Source: Nocardioides faecalis | GTDB taxonomy: Bacteria; Actinomycetota; Actinomycetes; Propionibacteriales; Nocardioidaceae | Length of the DNA stretch: 64,000 nucleotides | Reading direction: 5' to 3' | Assembly: GCF_018388425.1 (NCBI RefSeq) | Contig: NZ_CP074406.1 | Location: 310,001-374,000, forward strand | In this document: one piece after another, positions 15,774-25,251 of the stretch | How the letters are laid out: every line of letters begins with the position of its first letter | Numbering within the stretch: position 1 is the first letter of the stretch | Made by a program: the position numbers and the translations under genes | Notes under the pieces: generated by a model | The model's database searches: none | What the model was told of the DNA's origin: nothing | What the model saw: the letters and a program-made list of their open reading frames with translations, nothing else

Positions 15774-18092
15774 GTGGACTCCCCGCTCGCTCTCTACCGC
15801 CGCTACCGGCCCGAGACCTTCGCCGAGGTGATCGGGCAGGAGCACGTGACCGAGCCCCTGCGTGCCGCGCTCGCCGGCAACCGGGTCAACCACGCCTACC
15901 TCTTCTCCGGCCCGCGCGGCTGTGGCAAGACCACCAGCGCGCGGATCCTGGCGCGGACGCTGAACTGCGAGCGCGCGCCCGTCGCGGACCCCTGCGGGGA
16001 GTGCGAGAGCTGCCGCGACCTGGCCCGCAACGGTCCGGGGTCGATCGACGTCATCGAGATCGACGCGGCCTCCCACGGTGGCGTCGACGACGCCCGCGAC
16101 CTGCGGGAGAAGGCGTTCTTCGCGCCGGTGAGGAGTCGCTACAAGGTCTACATCATCGACGAGGCGCACATGGTGACCACGCAGGGCTTCAACGCCCTGC
16201 TCAAGCTGGTCGAGGAGCCCCCGCCCCACCTGCGCTTCATCTTCGCCACCACCGAGCCGGAGAAGGTCATCCCGACCATCCGCTCGCGCACCCACCACTA
16301 CCCGTTCCGGCTGATCCCGCCGCGGCTGCTCACCTCCTACCTGACCGAGCTGTGCGAGCGGGAGGGCGTCGCGATCGAGCCCGCCGCCCTGCCGCTGGTG
16401 GTCCGCGCCGGTGCGGGCTCCGCACGCGACACCCTCTCGGTGCTGGACCAGCTGCTCGGCGGAGCGGGGGAGCGGGGCGTCACCTACGAGCTGGCCAGCG
16501 GCCTGCTCGGCTACACCCCCGACACGCTGCTCGACGACGTGGTCTCCGCGTTCTCCGCCGGCGACGGTGCCGCCGTGTTCGGTGTGGTGGACAAGGTGAT
16601 CGAGACCGGGCAGGACCCGCGTCGGTTCACCGAGGACCTGCTGCGCCGCCTGCGTGACCTGGTCATCGTCTCCGCGGTGCCGGACGCGCCCGCCTCCGGC
16701 CTGCTCGACGTCTCCGCCGACCAGGCCGACCGACTGGTGGCCCAGGCCGCCGCGTTCGGCCGCGGCGAGCTGACCCGGGCCGCCGACCTGGTCGCCGCCG
16801 GGCTCACCGACATGCGCGGCGCCACCGCGCCGCGGCTGCTGCTGGAGCTGATCTGCGCCCGCATCCTGCTCCCCGCCGCGGACCACAGCACCGAGGGCGT
16901 CCTGGCCCGCCTGGACCGCCTCGAGCGCCGGGTCGCGATCACCGGTGTCACCTCCGCCGAGGCCGCGCCCGCCCCCGCTCCGGCCCTGCCCGCCCAGGAC
17001 CGGCCGGTGCCGTCGGCCGCCGAGCGCGCCGCCCCGGAGCGGGCCGAGCAGGCACCCGAGGCGCCCGCCCACCGGGTGGTGCGGCCCGAGGTGCAGATGC
17101 CGGCCGCCCCGGCCCCGGCCCCGGCCCCGGCCCCTGCCGCGCAGCCCGCCCCGCAGCCCGCTGCCCCGGCACCGGAGCCTGCGGCCCCGCCTGCGGCCCC
17201 GCCTGCGGCCCCGCCTGCGGCCCCGCCTGCGGCCCCGCCTGCGGCCCCGCCTGCGGCCCCGCCTGCGGCCCCGCCTGCGGCCCCGCCTGCGGCCCCGCCT
17301 GCGGCGCGCGCTCCCGAGCCCACGCCGGCTCCCGAGCCTGTGCGGGCGCCCGAGCCGGCCGCCCAGCCCGCCCAGCCGCCCGTCCGGCCGCCCGTGGAGC
17401 AGCCCGCCGCGGCGGCGCCGGCACCCGCCCCGGCGGCCGGGAGCGGGCTCACCCTGGTCGACATCCGCCGGCTGTGGCCCGCGGTGATCGACCGGGTGAA
17501 GAACGTCAAGCGGGTCACCTGGATCCACCTCACCCAGAACTCGCAGGTGGTCGCCTTCGACAACAAGGTGCTCAGCCTGGGCTTTGCCAACGACGGGCCG
17601 CGGCGCTCCTTCGAGAGCGGCGGGCACGCCGACATCGTGCGGCAGGCGGTGATCGACGAGATCGGCGCCGACGTGCGGATCGAGGCGATCATCGACCCCG
17701 GCGCCACCCCCGGCGCGCCGCCCCCGCCCCCGGCGGCCCCCGCCGCGTCGGCTGCCGCGGCGCCCGCCGCCCCCGCCACGTCGTACGACGCCCCGCCGGC
17801 CGCCCCGCCGACCGACGACGCACCGCCGTGGGACCTCGACGGACCCGCCGGACCGACCGGGCCGGCCGGCCACGCCGAGGCTCCGGCGAGCACCCCGGCG
17901 CAGCCGGAGGCACCCACTTCGCGGCGCGCCCGGATCGCCGAGGTCGCCGCCCAGGCGCACCCGGACGTGCCGCCGCCCGACCCCGACGCGGCCGTCGACC
18001 TCGACGACGCGGAGGTGGACGCCGAGTCCAGTGCCGAGCTGCTGGCGCGCGAGCTCGGCGCCCGGATGATCGAGGAGATCCCGCGCACCTGA
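15774..18092 (+). CDS. dnaX: DNA polymerase III subunit gamma/tau
   Basis: Clamp-loader ATPase of the replicative polymerase, 772 aa. The N-terminus YRRYRPETFAEVIGQEHV leads into the AAA+ domain: Walker A GPRGCGKTT (about 46-54), a four-cysteine zinc module (CERAPVADPCGECESC) and Walker B YIIDEAHM. The clamp-loader collar follows to about residue 395. Then comes a long Pro/Ala linker with ten AAPP repeats (17181-17300) and a C-terminal tau-like domain from about 555. The GTG has no Shine-Dalgarno site; TAGTGT (15762-15767) ends 6 nt before it, indicating a leaderless mRNA. I saw no obvious A-rich slippery site for making gamma by frameshift. Confidence 0.97.
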   Translation: MDSPLALYRRYRPETFAEVIGQEHVTEPLRAALAGNRVNHAYLFSGPRGCGKTTSARILARTLNCERAPVADPCGECESCRDLARNGPGSIDVIEIDAASHGGVDDARDLREKAFFAPVRSRYKVYIIDEAHMVTTQGFNALLKLVEEPPPHLRFIFATTEPEKVIPTIRSRTHHYPFRLIPPRLLTSYLTELCEREGVAIEPAALPLVVRAGAGSARDTLSVLDQLLGGAGERGVTYELASGLLGYTPDTLLDDVVSAFSAGDGAAVFGVVDKVIETGQDPRRFTEDLLRRLRDLVIVSAVPDAPASGLLDVSADQADRLVAQAAAFGRGELTRAADLVAAGLTDMRGATAPRLLLELICARILLPAADHSTEGVLARLDRLERRVAITGVTSAEAAPAPAPALPAQDRPVPSAAERAAPERAEQAPEAPAHRVVRPEVQMPAAPAPAPAPAPAAQPAPQPAAPAPEPAAPPAAPPAAPPAAPPAAPPAAPPAAPPAAPPAAPPAAPPAARAPEPTPAPEPVRAPEPAAQPAQPPVRPPVEQPAAAAPAPAPAAGSGLTLVDIRRLWPAVIDRVKNVKRVTWIHLTQNSQVVAFDNKVLSLGFANDGPRRSFESGGHADIVRQAVIDEIGADVRIEAIIDPGATPGAPPPPPAAPAASAAAAPAAPATSYDAPPAAPPTDDAPPWDLDGPAGPTGPAGHAEAPASTPAQPEAPTSRRARIAEVAAQAHPDVPPPDPDAAVDLDDAEVDAESSAELLARELGARMIEEIPRT
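17181..17300 (+). repeat. Ten perfect 12-bp repeats inside dnaX (AAPP)
   Basis: GCGGCCCCGCCT repeated ten times without a mismatch, in frame, each unit coding Ala-Ala-Pro-Pro. It makes part of the flexible linker between the ATPase core and the tau C-terminal domain. Perfect identity at the DNA level, including the unusual CCT codon each time, suggests recent slippage or recombination; length changes would stay in frame. Confidence 0.97.
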
Positions 18093-18164
18093 GCGGCACC
18101 CGACCCACCACCCCCGGCGGACGACGCGGAAGCGGCCCGCCACCCGAGAAGAGATGAGAAGACC

Positions 18165-18563
18165 ATGAGCCAGAACCCCTTCGACGCCCTCGGCGGCGGT
18201 GACCTCGGCGGCGGCCTTGACCTGGGCGCCCTGATGCAGCAGGCCCAGCAGATGCAGCACGAACTGCAGGCGGCGCAGCAGCGCCTGGCCGAGACGATCG
18301 TCGAGGGCTCGGTCGCCGGCGGCGCCGTGACCGTCTCGGTCTCCGGCGTCGGCGAGCTGACCGGCGTCACGATCAAGCCCGAGGCGGTCCAGGGCACCGA
18401 CGAGGAGTCGCTGGCCGACCTCGGCGACCTCGTGGTCGCCGCCTTCCGCGACGCGCGGACCCGCATCGACGAGCTCGCCGCCGAGACCCTCGGCCCGCTG
18501 GCCGGCGGCCTCGGTGGCGGCGACGCCGGCCCCGGCGCGGCGCCGGGCCGGCTCGGCTTCTGA
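18165..18563 (+). CDS. YbaB/EbfC family nucleoid-associated protein
   Basis: 132-aa DNA-binding protein expected to dimerise and coat DNA. The core, from LGALMQQAQQMQHELQAAQQRLAETIVEG through TVSVSGVGELTGVTIKPE, is the YbaB signature: long N-terminal helix, three-strand sheet, then a C-terminal helix. Glycine-rich tails at both ends are usual in actinobacteria. It sits between dnaX and recR, a widely conserved trio linked to DNA repair or replication. Confidence 0.93.
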   Translation: MSQNPFDALGGGDLGGGLDLGALMQQAQQMQHELQAAQQRLAETIVEGSVAGGAVTVSVSGVGELTGVTIKPEAVQGTDEESLADLGDLVVAAFRDARTRIDELAAETLGPLAGGLGGGDAGPGAAPGRLGF

Positions 18564-18575
18564 GTCGCACCCGGC

Positions 18576-19172
18576 ATGTACGAGGGTGTCGTCCAGGACC
18601 TGATCGACGAGCTGGGGCGGCTCCCCGGCATCGGCCCGAAGAGCGCGCAGCGGATCGCGTTCCACCTGCTGCAGGCCGAGGCCGCCGACGTGCGTCGGCT
18701 GGCCGAGGTGCTGCTGGAGGTCAAGGCGCGGGTGAAGTTCTGCTCGACCTGCTTCAACGTGGCCGAGGAGGACCAGTGCCGCATCTGCACCGACCCGCGC
18801 CGCGACCCCACCCTGCTGTGCGTGGTGGAGGAGTACAAGGACGTCGTCGCGATCGAGCGCACCCGCGAGTTCAAGGGCCGCTACCACGTGCTGGGCGGCG
18901 CGATCTCCCCGATCGACGGGATCGGGCCCGAGCAGCTGCACATCCGTGAGCTGCTCACCCGCCTCGCCGACGACACCGTGGGCGAGGTCATCCTGGCCAC
19001 CGACCCGAACCTCGAGGGCGAGGCGACCGCGACGTACCTGACCCGGATGCTGAACCCGCTGGGGTTGCGCGTGACGCGTTTGGCGAGTGGACTGCCGGTA
19101 GGAGGCGACCTCGAGTACGCCGACGAGGTCACCCTCGGCAGAGCGTTCGTGGGAAGGCAGGCGGCGACATGA
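18576..19172 (+). CDS. recR: Recombination mediator RecR
   Basis: 198-aa protein that works with RecO/RecF to load RecA at gaps. It has the N-terminal helix-hairpin-helix ([20 protein letters not shown]), a C4 zinc finger [16 protein letters not shown] (CxxC-x8-CxxC) at about residues 56-71, a Toprim domain ([13 protein letters not shown] ... [13 protein letters not shown]) and a C-terminal Walker-B-like tail. Its length matches the family. It starts 12 bp after ybaB and overlaps the next gene by 4 bp. Confidence 0.97.
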   Translation: MYEGVVQDLIDELGRLPGIGPKSAQRIAFHLLQAEAADVRRLAEVLLEVKARVKFCSTCFNVAEEDQCRICTDPRRDPTLLCVVEEYKDVVAIERTREFKGRYHVLGGAISPIDGIGPEQLHIRELLTRLADDTVGEVILATDPNLEGEATATYLTRMLNPLGLRVTRLASGLPVGGDLEYADEVTLGRAFVGRQAAT

Positions 19173-19795
19173 GCGACATCCCTGGAGCAGCGCCGGTGCT
19201 CGACCCGAGGTCCGCTCGGGCGCCGTCGGCGGAGACGATCGCGTTCGCCGAGGACATCGCCACCTCGGTGCGCGGCTTCCTGGACGCGCTGCCCACGATC
19301 GCCACCCAGGCCACGCCCGGGCAGGCGGTGTCGCTGCTGCTTCTGGAGATCGGGCAGATCGCACTGGCGGGTGCCCGGCTGGGGGTGCAGCGCGACTTCG
19401 ATCCCCGTGAGGAGTACCAGCCCGACGTCGGTCCCGACGCCGACGTGGAGGAGCTGCGGATGCGCATCGCCGAGCTGCTCGGCGACGCCGACACCTACAG
19501 CTACGTCTTCGACCCCTACCGGCCCGAGCTGGTCACCGGGCTGCTCTCCGACGACCTGGCCAGCATCGCCGCCGACCTCGAGCTCGGCCTGCGCCACCAC
19601 GGCCGGGGCGACGTGGACGAGGCGCTGTGGTGGTGGCAGTTCTCCTACGTCTCCAGCTGGGGCGCGCAGGCGGGCGCCGCGATGAAGGCGCTGCTCTCGG
19701 TGGTGGCTCACGACCGCCTCGACGTCGAGGTGCCCTCAGAGGAGGACCAGGTGGCCGCCGTCTCCACGACCCTGGACAGCGGCGAGGAACAGTAA
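19169..19795 (+). CDS. DUF5063 domain protein
   Basis: 208-aa cytosolic protein of unknown function, recognised by position and by its acidic, helical sequence (for example [19 protein letters not shown] and [12 protein letters not shown] with a run of three tryptophans). It overlaps recR by 4 bp (ATGA) and lies before ask, an order common in actinobacteria and matching a conserved unknown gene near recR. No catalytic motif, signal peptide or membrane helix is visible. The last codons carry the promoter for ask. Confidence 0.8.
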   Translation: MSDIPGAAPVLDPRSARAPSAETIAFAEDIATSVRGFLDALPTIATQATPGQAVSLLLLEIGQIALAGARLGVQRDFDPREEYQPDVGPDADVEELRMRIAELLGDADTYSYVFDPYRPELVTGLLSDDLASIAADLELGLRHHGRGDVDEALWWWQFSYVSSWGAQAGAAMKALLSVVAHDRLDVEVPSEEDQVAAVSTTLDSGEEQ

Positions 19796-19805
19796 CCGCG
19801 CTCGG

Positions 19806-19811
19806 TAGAAT
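19806..19811 (+). promoter_or_regulatory. -10 box TAGAAT for the ask-asd operon
   Basis: TAGAAT just after the DUF5063 stop is a near-consensus -10 hexamer in an otherwise GC-rich gap. It would place the transcript start near 19818, giving a leader of about 85 nt that is very C-rich before the AGGAG site. No convincing -35 hexamer was seen. Confidence 0.55.
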
Positions 19812-19901
19812 CGTGCGCGGTCCCGCTGCTGGTCGCCCGCGGCGGGGATCGAACCGCGTTCCCCCCTTCCTTCCCCCGTCCAGCCAGGAGTGAGTCCGCC
19901 C

Positions 19902-22225
<2,324 letters not shown>

Positions 22226-22246
22226 GCGGAACGCCCCTGACGCGCG

Positions 22247-22291
22247 AAGACCTCGCCCCCGGCTCGTACGACGAGCCGGGGGCGAGGTCTT
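22247..22291. terminator. Bidirectional terminator between asd and a convergent membrane-protein gene
   Basis: A 21-bp perfect stem starting AAGACCTCGCCCCCGGCTCG (22247-) with a 3-base loop ACG and its complement ending at 22291, giving AAG-stem-CTT at the ends so that U-rich tails form on both strands (TTTCT on plus, CTTCG on minus). The loop is the palindrome CGTACG. Confidence 0.92.
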
Positions 22292-22333
22292 TCTGCGTCA
22301 CCGGTGCGCGCCTGATGCGGGTCAGGCGCGGGG

Positions 22334-23437
22334 TCAGGCGTCTGGTGGCTCCACGAACGTCTTGGTCACCCACACCGACGCCAGGTAGCCGCCGACACTG
22401 AGCAACGGGATGACGACCAGCATCGTCCAGCTGTCGAGCACCTCGATGAGCAGCAGCAGCGCGATCACCGCGACCATGCCCACCGCGAGGAAGCTCGAGC
22501 TGCCCGGGTCGGGGACCAGGAACGCTTTCAGCAGCTGGCTGCCCAGCAGCACGCAGAGCGCGAACGTGGCGATCAGCAGCAGGAAGCCGGGCCCGCCACC
22601 GCACGAGGAGGTGCCGCGCACGGCCTCGCAGCCGCGCAGCGAGAGCCAGGTCAGCACGACCATCGTCGCGCCCACCACGAGCCCAGTCAGCGCCGCGGCC
22701 CGGTAGATGGTGAGCAGCGGGTCGTGGTCGGCCGCGGCAGCGATCTCGGCGATCTCCGCGTCCTCGGCGGCGAGGTCGGCGAGGACCGCGTCCCCCTCCA
22801 TGACGCTCGTCGCAGAGCCGCCCGTGGCCGGTACGGCGCCGCCACGGGCCGCGGATCCGCCCGGCCCCGCGCCGGGACGCCGCAGGCCTGCGGAGAGGGT
22901 GGACAGGCGGGCGGCCATGCCGCGCCCGGCGGGACGCGCCGGCTCCGGCTCCGTCTCGGATTCGGCGTCGATGTCGACGGCGGTGTCGGTCGTGTCGGCG
23001 GCGGGCTTCACCGGCGAGATGACCTGCGTCGCCGTGGCATCGGCCGGGTCGTCGGCCGGGTCGTCGCTGGTGTCGGCAGCCGCAGGCACCTCGACGGCGG
23101 GCTCCTCGACGACGGCGTCCTCCACCGCGACGGGTTCCTCCACCGCAGCAGGCTCCTCCACCGCGACGGGCTCCTCCACCGCAGCAGGCTCCTCCACCGC
23201 GACGGGCTCCTCCACCGAAGCAGGCTCCTCGACGACCGGCGCCTCGACGGGCTCCTCGACGACGGGTTCCTCCACCGCGACGGGCTCCTCGACGGCGGGC
23301 TTCGCCGCTGCGGCGGGCTCGGGCTCCGGCCGGGTGGGCGGCTCGGAGACAGCCTTCTTCGAGTCCCCGCGCTTCTTGCGCCCGAAGAGCTTGGGCGGCT
23401 CCAAGCTGAGCTTCAGCTTGTCCTGCTCGTCTGCCAT
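22334..23437 (-). CDS. Membrane protein with long acidic EEPV-repeat N-terminus, unknown function
   Basis: 367-aa protein. Residues 1-30 are charged (KLFGRKKRGDSKK), residues about 48-117 consist of EEPVAVEEPAAV-type repeats, and up to 240 the chain stays disordered and acidic. Four hydrophobic segments follow at about 247-266, 284-305, 315-332 and 338-357. Two cysteines, in RGCEAVRG and TSSCGG, fall in the loop between the first two. No family is recognised. The start was set at ATG 23437 (MADEQDKLK); the longer open frame upstream runs through tRNA-Pro and is not coding. It converges on asd, sharing the terminator. Confidence 0.75.
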   Translation of the reverse strand: MADEQDKLKLSLEPPKLFGRKKRGDSKKAVSEPPTRPEPEPAAAAKPAVEEPVAVEEPVVEEPVEAPVVEEPASVEEPVAVEEPAAVEEPVAVEEPAAVEEPVAVEDAVVEEPAVEVPAAADTSDDPADDPADATATQVISPVKPAADTTDTAVDIDAESETEPEPARPAGRGMAARLSTLSAGLRRPGAGPGGSAARGGAVPATGGSATSVMEGDAVLADLAAEDAEIAEIAAAADHDPLLTIYRAAALTGLVVGATMVVLTWLSLRGCEAVRGTSSCGGGPGFLLLIATFALCVLLGSQLLKAFLVPDPGSSSFLAVGMVAVIALLLLIEVLDSWTMLVVIPLLSVGGYLASVWVTKTFVEPPDA

Positions 23438-23527
23438 GGGCGGCAGTCTGTCACGAGGGAGGCCACGATCGGACGGAGTCCGGACAACGTCCGAGGTGCC
23501 CAGGGGCGCCAGGGGGCGCCAAAACGA

Positions 23528-23559
23528 GCGAAGGACCCACGTGGTCGTGGGTCCTTCGC
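23528..23559 (-). terminator. Terminator of tRNA-Pro
   Basis: Perfect 14-bp stem GCGAAGGACCCACG / CGTGGGTCCTTCGC with loop TGGT. On the minus strand it is followed by TCGTTTT, so it fits an intrinsic terminator for the tRNA just upstream. Confidence 0.88.
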
Positions 23560-23577
23560 CGGTGTCTGGTGACACGG

Positions 23578-23654
23578 TGGTCGGGCTGACAGGATTTGAA
23601 CCTGCGGCCTCCTCGTCCCGAACGAGGCGCGCTACCAAGCTGCGCCACAGCCCG
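23578..23654 (-). tRNA. tRNA-Pro (anticodon CGG)
   Basis: Acceptor stem CGGGCTG/CAGCCCG, anticodon stem CCTCG/CGAGG around loop TTCGGGA (anticodon CGG), TPsiC arm CAGGTTCAAATCCTG, discriminator A and an encoded CCA (23578-23580). 77 nt with CCA. Confidence 0.96.
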
Positions 23655-23735
23655 CCGATCGCGCACCCCTCGCGGGGTTCGCTCACAAGCAGGGGAGCAT
23701 ACCGGAGCGGCGCCCGCGACCCGCAATCCAGGGGG

Positions 23736-24686
23736 TCACCGGACCGCTTCGGTGTCCCGTTCGCGCGGCACGAGGGTCAGCAGCGAGGCCTCGGGCCGGC
23801 AGGCGATCCGCATCCGCAGGTACGGGTTGGTGCCGAGTCCCGCCGAGACGTGCAGCGCCGCGGAGCCGGGGTCGCCGGGCCGGGAGTCGGCGGGGTGCCG
23901 GTGCAGGCCGCGGGCGCGGGCCGGCTCGAGGTCGCAGTTGGTCGTCAGGGCCCGGCCGCCGGGCCACGGCAGGCAGACCTGTCCGCCGTGGGTGTGCCCG
24001 GCCACGATCGCCTCGTACCCGTCGGCGGCGAGCTGGTCGAGCACCCGCAGGTACGGCGCGTGGGTGACCCCGATGCGCAGGTCGGCGTCCGGGTCGGCCG
24101 GTCCCGCGATCGCGGGCAGGTCGTCGTACCCCAGGTGCGGGTCGTCGACCCCGGCGAAGGCCAGCGTCGCCTCGCCGACGGTGAGCGTGCCCCGGCGGTT
24201 GGTGAGGTCCAGCCAGCCCGCCGCGCCCAGCCCGGCGCTCAGGTCGCGCCAGGGCAGCTCGGGGACGTCAGTGTGCCGGCGGCCGTCGTCGGGCAGCAGG
24301 TAGGCGAACGGGTTGCGCAGACCGGGCTCGAAGTAGTCGTTCGAGCCGTGCACGAACACCCCGGGCACGTCCAGCAGGGCGTCCAGGCTCTCCAGCACCG
24401 GCCACACGGCGTCGCGGTGCGCCAGGTTGTCGCCGGTGTCGATGACGAGGTCGGGGTGCAGCGAGGCCAGGTCGCGCACCCACTCCTGCTTGCGCCGCTG
24501 CCCGGGCACCATGTGCAGGTCACTGAGGTGCAGCACCTTCAGGGGCCGCATCCCGGGCGGCAGCACCGCCACCTCGTAGCGGCGCAGCGTGTACTGCCGG
24601 GCCTCCCAGTGGGCGTAGGACGTCACCGCCCCACCGAGCAGGGCGCCGAGGCCGGCCACGCGCCCCGCCGTCCTGACCAATCCCAT
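23736..24686 (-). CDS. Metallophosphoesterase, YkuE/YaeI-like
   Basis: 316-aa phosphoesterase. A hydrophobic N-terminal segment (about 7-24) may anchor it. The calcineurin-like metal motifs are in order: D-L-H (HLSDLHM), GDN (IDTGDN), GSND (HGSNDYF), and a terminal GHTHGG. This matches the family of lipid-A/phospholipid-type phosphoesterases that sit beside ponA2 in mycobacteria (Rv3683 neighbourhood). The ATG at 24686 is preferred since it gives the usual start MGLVRTAGRVAG and leaves a 36-bp divergent gap to YqeY. Substrate not known. Confidence 0.9.
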   Translation of the reverse strand: MGLVRTAGRVAGLGALLGGAVTSYAHWEARQYTLRRYEVAVLPPGMRPLKVLHLSDLHMVPGQRRKQEWVRDLASLHPDLVIDTGDNLAHRDAVWPVLESLDALLDVPGVFVHGSNDYFEPGLRNPFAYLLPDDGRRHTDVPELPWRDLSAGLGAAGWLDLTNRRGTLTVGEATLAFAGVDDPHLGYDDLPAIAGPADPDADLRIGVTHAPYLRVLDQLAADGYEAIVAGHTHGGQVCLPWPGGRALTTNCDLEPARARGLHRHPADSRPGDPGSAALHVSAGLGTNPYLRMRIACRPEASLLTLVPRERDTEAVR

Positions 24687-24722
24687 TCGGCAAGGCTGAC
24701 ACACGACGGGCACAATCTCCCC

Positions 24723-25181
24723 ATGGGCACCCTCAAGGATCGACTGCGCGCAGACCTGACCACCGCGATCAAGGGCCGCGACGAGGTGCGCTCCTCCACG
24801 CTGCGGATGGTGCTCACCGCCGTCACCAACGCCGAGGTCGCCGGCAAGACCCACAAGGACCTCACCGACGACGAGATCGTCACGGTGCTGGCCAGCGAGG
24901 CCAAGAAGCGGCGGGAGGCGGCCGTGGCCTTCGAGGACGGTGGCCGCCCAGAGAGCGCCGCCAAGGAGCGGGCGGAGGCCGCGGTGCTGCAGGACTACCT
25001 GCCTGAGCAGCTCGGTCCGGAGGAGATCGCCCAGATCGTCAGCGCCGCGGTCGAGCAGGCCGGCGTCGCCGGTGAGGGCCCGAAGGCCATGGGCAAGGTG
25101 ATGGGCATCGTCTCGCCGCAGGTCAAGGGCCGCGCCGACGGTGCCGCCGTCGCCGCTGAGGTACGACGCCAGCTCGGCTGA
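24723..25181 (+). CDS. GatB/YqeY domain protein
   Basis: 152-aa cytosolic protein made only of the YqeY domain, the tRNA-binding tail of GatB amidotransferase subunits. The hallmark RSSTLRMVLTAVTNAEV, then EVRRQLG at the end, and the helical PEQLGPEEIAQIVSAAV, agree with the family in length and order. A role in tRNA-dependent amidation is suggested only by homology. CACAAT (24711-24716) ends 6 nt before the ATG, so the message may be leaderless, with a divergent promoter for the phosphoesterase in the same 36 bp. Confidence 0.92.
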   Translation: MGTLKDRLRADLTTAIKGRDEVRSSTLRMVLTAVTNAEVAGKTHKDLTDDEIVTVLASEAKKRREAAVAFEDGGRPESAAKERAEAAVLQDYLPEQLGPEEIAQIVSAAVEQAGVAGEGPKAMGKVMGIVSPQVKGRADGAAVAAEVRRQLG

Positions 25182-25207
25182 CGCCGGGACCCGACGCCCC
25201 GGGAGGC

Positions 25208-25230
25208 CCGGCGGCCGCCACGGCCGCCGG
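25208..25230. terminator. Hairpin between convergent yqeY and penicillin-binding protein genes
   Basis: CCGGCGGCCG / CGGCCGCCGG, a perfect 10-bp stem with loop CCA, in the 70-bp gap between the two stop codons. No T-run on either side; probably a bidirectional end signal. Confidence 0.55.
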
Positions 25231-25251
25231 TCACCCGGATCCGGCGACGGG

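Noticed and set aside
15774-18092. Programmed frameshift in dnaX making a gamma subunit
   Set aside because: No A-rich slippery heptamer plus downstream hairpin was seen, and GC-rich actinobacterial dnaX genes do not usually use one.
15768-19364. Long minus-strand open frame opposite dnaX, ybaB and recR
   Set aside because: Same shadow effect; it has GRRRGRR-type runs from the reverse of the AAPP repeats and no recognisable domain, while the plus strand holds three sure genes.
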